Assembly (NCBI GenBank): GCA_039566865.1
Contig: CM076956.1
Coordinates: forward strand, 15,155,511 to 15,219,510
Source of the DNA: Aurelia coerulea
Lineage: Eukaryota > Cnidaria > Scyphozoa > Semaeostomeae > Ulmaridae
Reading direction: 5' to 3'
DNA: 64,000 nt
A model generated the notes under the pieces. The model saw only the letters and a list, made by a program, of their open reading frames with translations, was not told where the DNA came from and did no database searches. This document shows, in pieces, positions 12,378-24,300 of the stretch. The first letter of the stretch is position 1; every line of letters begins with the position of its first letter. The translations under genes were made by a program, and so were the position numbers.

Positions 12378-15300
12378 GCGATAACTGGGACTATCTCGTG
12401 AGTCTAATATCATACACGGATTAACAGGACAGCAATTACTCTGTACTATGTCACGAAAACAGTACTGGAAATAAACACAGTTTCTACTAACATTCTGTGC
12501 CTGTGAGCAATGGCTTGAAAAAATATGACTTCAATCATAGCAATCTGAGCATAGAAAGGCGCCAGTAACTAATGTGGAGTGATATTTTTCGCTTGTAAGC
12601 GGCGCTCATATGCTCACAGACATTAATGAAGCCTGCCCTGCCTAAAGTTGTAATTTCTAAATAGATTTTATGGCTTTGTAGCACGATTTTCCAAGCAATG
12701 GATATATTTTTCTCATTCACCAAGTAGTGATCTGATCAAAGTAAATACACCAACACTTTCAGTTGAAGAACATGAAAAATACCAGAGGAGGCCTTATTTG
12801 AGATAAAGGTAGCTTATCCCAGATTTCCAGCATGTTTACTATGTTTACATGTTGAGGTGCAATTATATTTTGATAACTGCAAAGAACCACAACGACAAAA
12901 AAATCAATTTTAACTAGCGTAAATTGTTTCATAAGAAAAATCTTAGAAGAATCAGTGTCTAGATTAGATATGGTCTTTTATTCAAAGTAATCGGGGTCTA
13001 CATCTATTTGCGTCTTCCTAGATAAGGCGGATGCGTCGTAAAAGCCCGCCTTATTTCGCTAGCATAAAAAAGAAGACGACTATGGTGTCTCTTCTTCAAG
13101 AATATAGTTATCTGAGAGAAAAGAATTAATAAAAATCCTCTTGATTGAATAAACTGCAGACGAAAGAGTAATTTAAACCGGAAATCAAATTTCTGAAAAC
13201 AAATCACTTCAAAGTGCAATATACATCGGTATCGAGCAGTGCAGTTCGATTGCTCAACTAGATTGATGATGAAGACTTTGAAAGTCTTGTTGGGGAGACG
13301 AGATAAGGTTTGTCCGATGAAACGTATGTGTCCCCCCGTGCAGTAGGTTAAAGCTCATGCGAAGTAGTGGTTTGGTGATTCACGAATTTGGCGAGGCTGG
13401 CTGTCTCAAATAGAAGTTAAAATGGTCGGCCAAACCAGCATTTCACTAGCATGTGCGCAGCCTTAGATCTTCCTTGGAGGAAAAGCCTTTGAAGAAGAAC
13501 TGAGGCTGTGAGCAGGCTACCTTCCACATTCTAATGAACAGCTTTTGTTGAAATCGTCTTATCATTACTTCAATGCTAATGCTACTCATTATAACTAGTT
13601 GCAAATATTTACCTGCATCATATTGGAATCAGTGACACCTGCATTGCCTCCTAACATATCAACTATCGCTGCCTCATCACAATTGATTTTCTTGAACAAT
13701 GAATCAATTCCTGTGAAACGAAAAGATTGTTATTGAACAACATTAAAAGTCAGTTGCACACACAAAAATTAAGTTCGATAAAGGCCAAATGAACAGATAT
13801 CAGCGAATTTTCCAAATTCATTTTCGAAGGCTACCCAAGACAAAGACAATGAAAACTATCGCGACAGAAATATTTGAAAATATTTCGACTCTTCGAGCAA
13901 TTCTGACATGTTCATGGTTGTGGATTGCCCATCAAAGCAGCACAAAACAAAAGACCCTATGAATATAGTGGAATGTAAAACCCATTTCATGATAGCAATG
14001 ATATCTTTCCTACATTCTTCCACATTTTTATGTCTTATTATATCTTATCTACTCAACTGCCACATTCTTTTACTCAGAATATTTCTCGTCGCATCTCCTC
14101 GCATTCTTTCAAGATGTCTCAATGCATTCGTATGTGGAATTAAACAGCTTTATTTACTGAAAATGCCTTTCAACTTTTTATTCTCAAAGCAATGGATTTT
14201 GTTTCCAAACGATGTGTATTGTTTCAAAACAATTGGCAGTGTTTCAAAACAATGGAAAAAACAAGGAAGATCCAACAATTCCGTGGGAGAAAACATGATC
14301 CAAAATGCACCCCTTCCAAAAACATTTTTTAAGTATGACTTTTCAATTCGTTCAGAGACCAACTGTAATCATCTGCAAATCATCCTGAAGCTGAGTACTG
14401 GATGAAAATACTTCGATTTTTCAGTCTCTTTTCAAACTTTTTACGTTTAATCATGCTACCAATTTGTAAATAATTTCTTGTGATTTTGGAATATGTTTCA
14501 ACATAAGGTACAATCTCTGCCAAAACTCTTGACAAAATTGCATGTTTTTGCTTTTCTCTCCCTCTTCCCCCTTACAATGTTGGTTCCTTGTGCGATTACG
14601 CAGTGCTTTAGGGCACGACAACGCTGCCGAATTGCTTTTCTTCATGTCTGGTGATCATATTTTTGGACCAACATTGTTCAGGGGGGCAGGGGGGCGGGAA
14701 AAAAAATGAAGTGAAGTTTCCTGCTGTGTATTTGGATGGTTTATCAGAGGAAAAAGCAGCAAAATGCAATTTTTTCTCAAGTTGTTTTGTCAAGGGTTGT
14801 AGCTTGTAAAAACATAAATTCCCACAAAATTCAAAGCAATTTAAAAACTATGCAGTATATCTTAGATTACATACAAATGCATATATGCAAATGCATTTTC
14901 AGGATCGATAATGTATTCAAATTTTGATGAATTTCATAGTGTTTCACATTTTTTGCAAAACATGGTAGTTTTGAAATACAAACATTAATATCTGTAGACA
15001 GTATGACCAATGTTAGTGAAGTAAATAATCTTCCTTAAGTTTGCCTCTCCTGCTTGAAGACTTTTGCTGGATTGTTAATTCATAAATGCACAGTAACTCA
15101 AACTTAGCAGATTTTTTGACTCACTCTGTAGAGATACTTTCTTGCTTCTTATTAAAATATCAGTATCAAACGCAAACCATGTTATAACTATTTTACCTGC
15201 TTTGAGTTGCTCTAGAATCTTTTTTGCTGCTTTATACTTTTCGTCATAGTCTCTTGCTTGATCAGACTCTGCAGAATGTTTCTCCTGGATAACAAATAAA

Positions 15301-18300
15301 TGACTTTTTCATAAGTATAAGAAAATGTACTGAATTCTCAAAAAGGGAAAAAACTGGACACAGATGAATTCATGTATTCATTATAGATCTCAAGGGGCCC
15401 AGCTGTTGTCTCCAAAATGCTGACAAGCTTAAAGGGGCTCCGTCGTCAAACAGTAAACAAATCCGTAAACTCGCACGTGTCGCCGATTATCCATTGCTCA
15501 TCCTTTGTTCCCTGCAGTTTGTTTGGTGCTTCACCCAAGCCACCAAAAAGTGACCGTTAAAAATCCACTTATATCCGAGCAGTCGTAGAAGATATGAATG
15601 GCTGGCTTGTTCCTAAGTGAAGTACAATGATTAATGCCCAAACAGCAACTTTCATTTTGAAGAAAATACGAAAATCCTGTCTGATATCACCTTTCAAAAA
15701 ACTGCAAAAATCATCGTTTTGTTTACATTTTGACGACGGAGCCCCTTTAAAAAAATTCATCAAACTTCGATCGTCAAACATCTCATCAAAATTCCTTTTT
15801 GACGCATTCGGTCGATGATCTGATCATTGTTTAAAGTAATGACATTTACTTTTTTATGACAGTCATCAAGAGACATTGTCATGCTTCCCTGAGGAGCTGC
15901 AACGTTGGGATTATTCTTCACCAGTAAAGCCCTGCATAATAGTGTTCCTCTCTGACATTTGCAACGAAAATAAAAGCTTTATGCAGGCAAAGAAAATAAT
16001 CATATACAGTAATCTGTGACTTTCAGCAATATTTTTTCAACCAAGCAACTCTCAAAACAAGCTAGATTTGCTTATCAAAAGTTACAGCCATTTCTGATAA
16101 AACTATCATAAAAAGATCTAGCTGAAAAATAATGTGGTGCTGGATCTATTGATCAGAAAGAAACTACAAATTGGTTCTGCAGATAAAATCTTTCGTGATG
16201 TTTTCAAGCCTCCATCTTTTTGCTACGCATAGCAGATGAAACTTTGGTAGCTAAGATACCTCATGAAAAATTGTAAAGAGTAAAGAAATTTCTAAATCAT
16301 CTCGTTTTGTTGCATCCAACAGGGGCAGATTTTGTAAGACAATAGCACGAGTTGGTTTTGATTGACACCTCAATTCAAAGCAATTATCGATCGCAGAAAA
16401 AGGAAATTCTCTCAACCAGTAATTCAAAACAAGCAAAGCCGCAAAAGTTTCTATGAAACCCAGGTAGCTAGCTCGCTCGTTGTGCATTCCAGAAATTGTT
16501 TTCAAGAGAAGACATGATCATAGATCGAAAGAAGAAGGACATATCTGCACATCTACCTCGGGCAATTAATTTGTTTAGTTCAAAAGCCGATTTGGAGGCG
16601 ATTCAATTATCTTATTTTTTGGTTGTAATTAAAACACTTACTGCTCAGCTTTTGGACCAAAGAAATAAAATGCCCGAGGTGGATGTGTAGATATATCCTT
16701 CTTCTTTCGATATTTGCTCATGTTTGCTCTTAAAAACAATTTCTGGAATGCACAACGAGCGCGCTAGCTACCTGGGTTTCAGATAAACTTTTGCGGCTTT
16801 TTGTTTTGAATTACTGGTTGAGGGAATTTCCTTTGTCTGTGATCGCTAATCGCTTTGAATTCAGGTATCAATAAAAGCAACTCATGCTATTGTGTTACAA
16901 AATCTGTCCTCGTTGTTGCATCCCAATCTCTTTACAATTCTTAGTAGAGGAAGCATATACCCCTAGAAATCTTAAAAGTTGAGAGAAAAAAGACAGATAT
17001 GCAGGACTTTCGATAACAACAGATAGAAATGAATGATGAAAAAATTACCTCCAATTGTTTAAGAATATCTTTTCTTTGTTGCTCCAACTCGACACTTTCC
17101 CTTTTAAATGTCTCAATATCATCTTCAATTCCAGCTATTCCTTCTTGTAACATTTCGATCTCATTGTTCAGCTCATTCACATAATTGAACAAAGCAAAAT
17201 TCTTGTCTTCAACTTCAATGAAAATGTCCACTAACATATCAATGTCATCAATTTTTGTTGTCTTTTTAATTTTATCAAATGCCGCTTCGTATGACTAGAA
17301 GAAGAAAAGTTCACATAGTAGAATGAAACATTTGATAAAATGGGAAGCAAACTGCTAATAAAGATTACGAGATGGTTAAAAGAAATGTCATCATTTGTAG
17401 AATGCATCCTCCGTTGACTTTATGACTTGAAAGGAACTTTAGGTATTTTGCTATAACAGGCCTTTTAGTTATTCTAAAAACGAATCTGAATCGAACAGTA
17501 TACTTATACATTTTGCAGAATTTTCGAACTCCAGTGGAGAGTTCTTTAAAAAAATATTCGAGAGACCAGTCGATGCGAGACCATTTAAGGATTTGTAAAG
17601 GATTTTCACTGTCTGTAGTTTGATAATTTCAGCGATAGTTGGCCACTTTAGCTTTTGTATCAGGGCATCAGCAGGTGCAGAATTGATGAAGGGCTTTAAA
17701 AACGAAATAGTGCAAATTCTGACTTTATTGCGGAAGAACGATACAATCTTCAAGAAAACCATAGTTTATGAAGGTCTAAGATAGGCGACAAGCAGAAATT
17801 TGTCACTTTTCTGCTTTATGATTTAGCAATTTGATCAACATCATCCTTATAATCGTCCTTATAATCGTCTTTATAATCGTCCTTATAATCGTCCTTATAA
17901 TCATCCTTATAATCGTCCTTATAATCATCCTTATAATCATCCTTATAATCGTCCTTATAATCGTCCTTATAATCATCCTTATAATCATCCTTAATAATCA
18001 TCCTTATAATCATCCTTATAATCATCCTTATAATCATCCTTATAATCATCCTTATAATCATCCTTATAATCATCCTTATAATCATCCTTATAATCATCCT
18101 TATAATCATCCTTATAATCGTCCTTATAATCGTCCTTATAATCGTCCTTATAATCATCCTTATAATCATCCTTATAATCATCCTTATAATCATCCTTATA
18201 ATCATCCTTATAATCATCCTTATAATCGTCCTTATAATCATCCTTATAATCATCCTTATAATCGTCCTTATAATCGTCCTTATAATCGTCCTTATAATCG

Positions 18301-21300
18301 TCCTTATAATCGTCCTTATAATCATCCTTATAATCATCCTTATAATCGTCCTTATAATCGTCCTTATAATCGTCCTTATAATCGTCCTTATAATCATCCT
18401 TATAATCATCCTTATAATCATCCTTATAATCATCCTTATAATCATCCTTATAATCATCCTTATAATCATCCTTATAATCATCCTTATAATCATCCTTATA
18501 ATCGTCCTTATAATCATCCTTATAATCATCCTTATAATCATCCTTATAATCATCCTTATAATCGTCCTTATAATCATCCTTAATAATCATCCTTATAATC
18601 ATCCTTATAATCATCCTTATAATCATCCTTAATAATCATCCTTATAATCGTCCTTATAATCATCCTTATAATCATCCTTATAATCGTCCTTATAATCGTC
18701 CTTATAATCGTCCTTATAATCGTCCTTATAATCATCCTTATAATCATCCTTAATAATCATCCTTATAATCATCCTTATAATCATCCTTATAATCGTCCTT
18801 ATAATCGTCCTTATAATCGTCCTTATAATCGTCCTTATAATCGTCCTTATAATCATCCTTATAATCATCCTTATAATCATCCTTATAATCATCCTTATAA
18901 TCATCCTTATAATCATCCTTATAATCATCCTTATAATCATCCTTATAATCATCCTTATAATCATCCTTATAATCGTCCTTATAATCGTCCTTATAATCGT
19001 CCTTATAATCATCCTTAATAATCATCCTTATAATCATCCTTATAATCATCCTTATAATCATCCTTATAATCATCCTTATAATCATCCTTATAATCATCCT
19101 TATAATCATCCTTATAATCATCCTTATAATCATCCTTATAATCGTCCTTATAATCATCCTTATAATCATCCTTATAATCGTCCTTATAATCGTCCTTATA
19201 ATCGTCCTTATAATCATCCTTATAATCATCCTTAATAATCATCCTTATAATCATCCATATAATCATCCTTATAATCATCCTTATAATCGTCCTTATAATC
19301 ATCCTTATAATCATCCTTATAATCATCCTTATAATCATCCTTATAATCATCCTTATAATCATCCTTATAATCATCCTTATAATCATCCTTATAATCATCC
19401 TTATAATCATCCTTATAATCATCCTTAATAATCATCCTTATAATCATCCATATAATCATCCTTATAATCGTCCTTATAATCGTCCTTATAATCATCCTTA
19501 TAATCGTCCTTATAATCATCCTTATAATCATCCTTATAATCATCCTTATAATCGTCCTTATAATCATCCTTATAATCATCCTTATAATCATCCTTATAAT
19601 CATCCTTATAATCGTCCTTATAATCATCCTTATAATCATCCTTATAATCGTCCTTATAATCGTCCTTATAATCGTCCTTATAATCGTCCTTATAATCATC
19701 CTTATAATCATCCTTAATAATCATCCTTATAATCATCCTTATAATCGTCCTTATAATCGTCCTTATAATCGTCCTTATAATCGTCCTTATAATCATCCTT
19801 ATAATCATCCTTAATAATCATCCTTATAATCATCCTTATAATCATCCTTATAATCATCCTTATAATCATCCTTATAATCATCCTTATAATCATCCTTATA
19901 ATCATCCTTATAATCATCCTTATAATCGTCCTTATAATCATCCTTATAATCATCCTTATAATCGTCCTTATAATCGTCCTTATAATCGTCCTTATAATCG
20001 TCCTTATAATCGTCCTTATAATCATCCTTATAATCATCCTTATAATCGTCCTTATAATCGTCCTTATAATCGTCCTTATAATCGTCCTTATAATCATCCT
20101 TATAATCATCCTTATAATCATCCTTATAATCATCCTTATAATCATCCTTATAATCATCCTTATAATCATCCTTATAATCATCCTTATAATCATCCTTATA
20201 ATCGTCCTTATAATCGTCCTTATAATCATCCTTATAATCATCCTTAATAATCATCCTTATAATCATCCTTATAATCATCCTTATAATCGTCCTTATAATC
20301 GTCCTTATAATCATCCTTATAATCATCCTTAATAATCATCCTTATAATCATCCATATAATCGTCCTTATAATCGTCCTTATAATCGTCCTTATAATCGTC
20401 CTTATAATCATCCTTATAATCATCATAATCATCATAATCATCATCATCATCATAATCATCATCATCATCATCATCATAATCATTATCATTATCATCATCA
20501 TCATCATCATCATCATAATCATCATAATCATCATAATCATCATCATTATCATTATCATCATCATCATCATCAACATAATCTACTTACTAACAGTAGGCGA
20601 AAGAAATAATAACAGCTCTAGTTACAGCTAATTTAAGCTTACTTTACGTTATTTACGAATTCACAAGATAAATGCTTCACAACCTTAAAACTGGTTAAAA
20701 CAAAAAACATCGGTCAGGCAGACTTCAGGAAATAGACTTGGGGCAAGTCTAAAAACGAGATCTTCTCTTTCACCCTTACCATAACATACTGAAAGTTTAG
20801 TAAATGATGCATCTATGCAAAATCTGTCGCAAAATGTTTTTTTACTCCAGGCGTCTACATTTTCGATTTGAGACGGTTTTCCCTGAAGAGAAACCAACAG
20901 AAACTTTGGTATAGCATCTAATATATCTATATTGTGTTAATTTTAAAGGTCACAAAGTTGACATGCATATCATGCTCCCCATGGTATTGTTGTTTCATAA
21001 ATAAGTTTTTGTTAAATCAGAAATTTCTAGACTGTGTTTACAGTAAAACCCGAGTATAAGAACCTAATGGATTGAGAACCTACAGGCAGAAATTGTCAAA
21101 TTTTCAATTATTTCATGAGAAACAATCCATGATTGTATTCATTGTTCAAGAAACCAGGCTGACTTGCAAAATTGTAGGTTCTTATACGGGGTTTTTACTG
21201 CATATAAAAAATTGATCAATCATTCGAAGACTTACCTCAATGGTATCATCTTTATCCCCTGCTTTGTCTTTATCATGTAGTTTCCTTGGGGTTGGCATAC

Positions 21301-24300
21301 CTTCATTTGCATCAGATCGGTCTTCACTTTTAATTCCCATAAATTCTTTCAGTTTTCTATCATGGTCGATTATTCTCATTAATTCTTTCAATTCCATGTG
21401 GTGTTGTGCGACATCCTTGTCAGATTTTTCTTTCAATGCCACCATCTTTGCTTGGGCATCATCCCTGTAAAAGAAAAATCGTACTGTCTAAAACTAGACT
21501 GATTACATGTTCGGTGTTGTCGCTATCCATAGACTGATGGACGCTCAAACTATGACTCATGGACTTTCATATTGAAAATCAGGACGAAATGGTTTCCTTC
21601 GATTTCATGTCCAGATATGGACACCACAGCACAATAGTCAGGGGTATCTAATCTCCCTCAAAGGGTATAGGAATTAAATTGAATATTTTAACGAATACTG
21701 AAGCTTGTCGATCCTATGACAATAAATGTGCAGACGACATCTGATACCGATGAAAAAACGAACTTCTACGTTGTTCTGTGTTGGAGGTTTCTTCACGATT
21801 TGATTGAATGCTTAAGGATGTTTTTCAGGCATTTCATAAACAAGGGATTTTTGTAAAGTTGAAATTACCTTTCGCCTCAGTACTCCTAAAAACACAAGAA
21901 AAAAATATTTCAGTCTCCAACTATCAGACAGAATTTAGTCCATTCGGATCCACGCAGTACTCTTGGTGCTATGAATTTTCAAACAGTTGAACTTTTTTGG
22001 CACATTCTGTAGAAAGATAGTGTAGGTGGTTGACAGAATCATTACGTAAGTCCCTCTAACTTTAGCTTGTTGTTGTTGCTGTTGTTGTTGTTGTTGTTGT
22101 TGTTATCGCTTCAGTTGTAGCGACAAGTCATTTTGGGGAGCGAAACAAGAGACTTTTGAAATTTACTTTTCTAGACAAGGCGGAAAAAGCCTATGATTGT
22201 CGTTTTCAATTTATTCCTATTTTTTTAGTTTAGTTGATTAGTTTCGTTTCAGTTCTTGTTTCTTTGTTGGTTGTTACCATACGTAATTTTTAATGTGGTT
22301 GCATTGTAGCATTTGATGATGATGATGATGATGACTAACTCTCTCATCACCCTTTATACTGTTGTCCTTGTATCTGTCACAGACAATAACAATTGGTGTG
22401 TACTGGACTGGAATTGTGGCTAGTATTTTGGTCGCCATTCATCACATTGTAGATCAATACTCCTCTGGACACATCAACATTTTAGCATTGTTTTTTTCAC
22501 ATGAATTCGGTGGAATGAAGCTTCTTGTGAATAATTATACTGGGATACAAAGGAAAGTAATCGACATGACATTATCAACCTTTACGATCGAAAAACAGAA
22601 GGCCCTATTTGGCCTGCGAGCTTTTTCTGGCAATAATGGCTATGTTGCCAGTTTCTTTCAGAAAGGGGAAGCAACAAGCATTCTTGAGGGCAAATTCAAA
22701 GAAACTGAATTCATAAGTCTTCTTACTGAGTTGGAAACGAACTCCTCCCCTCAGATGTCAAGCAATCTCTTTAATGATTAGAGAAGCTTGTGTGTGTCCC
22801 GTATGGAAACCAAAGAACATCTGTAGTAAATGTGCTGCGACGCAAGATGTTTGTGCTAAATTTCGAGAGAGGAAAGTAGATCGAAGATCTCAATCTTCTG
22901 CCAGCATGTACAGAAAAGCTGAGGCTTCATATTCTGCGTGCAAACTATGTCGCCATCATTTTCAGAGAAGTTGATGGTTTCATGCTTCGGTTAGACGTTA
23001 ATGCACGTTGGACGTTAAAACAACATTATTCCGGACGATTTCATCTTCCCAGGAGGATAAAACATGTCAGAATGTGTTGAACTCACTAGAATAAGGCAGA
23101 ATGCTCGGGAAACGTTGCTCGTTGTTTTGAGCCTGTTTTGAAGATTTCTCTAAAGGGCTTTCTGGAGAAAATCCCTCATAATTTTAGAAGGGAGTGGCCG
23201 ATTTCAGCCAGGTAAATGCTGAGGTCTATTTGAACATGTCTGCTGTTAAATGGCATGTTTCCCAATATCACATCTTGATATTCAGGGAATAGTGACTTTT
23301 CAAAAAGGGATTCTTTTTATTGACTCAACAGCTATTGTTGCTTTGAAGCAACTGGATGTTATAAGTAAACAAATAAAGATCATACCTTGAATCATAAGCT
23401 GCTGTCGATGCCTCTATAATTTCAGCAATTTCTTGTCTATTTTCATTCATTTGCTACGAAAATGAATCAATGAAATCTCATAATCATCATTTCAAAGAAG
23501 TAGATCTATGAAGTGAACTAGTGACATGCATTGCTTATTATATGCAGGGTAAGGCAGGGGTCACAGTGTGTCTCCCTGTTTGAAACATCATTGCAGTAAA
23601 AATACTTGCTACAAAATTATAAAACCTGACCTTCATAATTAAAAGATTGAAGCATTTTTTCTATTTTTTGGTAATTTCTAAACAGCCAGAAAATGGCCAA
23701 AACACTCGATTAAGGCATTCAGATCTTTCCGAAGGCCACTTGAAATCCCTTCAAGAATTAGCATAACTAATAAAATAACGAAATGAAACTGACATTGGAA
23801 ATGAAATTAATATTTGAAATAAATTAAATTGAATGACAAGCTGTGTTCCTTTTATTTCGAAATGTCTGTATTTGGCCCATTTTCTGGTTGTCCTGCATGA
23901 CTATTGATCTGAATCTTTCTTGAATCTGGATAACAAATTGAGCTTTGATAAGCACATATCAAATCTTTGTAAAAAAGCTGCGACACAACTAAACGTTTTG
24001 AAAAGACTGAGATCATTTATTGGTTTTGAGCAGAAAAAGGTACTTGTATAAAGCTTTGTTTACTCTAACTTTAATTATTGTCCGTTAGTTTGGTATTTTT
24101 CTTCCATGAAGTCGCTTCATAAAATTGAAAAGTTACAAGAGCGTGCACTAAGATTTCTTTACAATGATCATAAGAGCTCATATGATGATTTGAGACAAAA
24201 GTCAGGAAGATGTACTATGCAAGTCTCGCGTCAAAGAACTCTTTGCATTGAAATTTACAAAACATTGAATAATCTAAATCCACCATTCATGAAAAATTTC

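Noticed and set aside
13908..14405. 165-residue plus-strand frame
   Set aside because: Antisense within an ODAD1 intron, no domain, no splice context, and a composition (many Phe, Leu, Ile, Ser) expected from AT-rich DNA.
17840..20423. CRISPR-like array
   Set aside because: Units are 12 bp with no spacers and the genome is animal; this is a minisatellite.
17803..20576. Long open frames on both strands translating to [16 protein letters not shown] or poly-Met repeats
   Set aside because: They arise because a 12-bp repeat without stops is open in several frames. The array lies in an intron of the ODAD1-like gene and there is no splice or start context.
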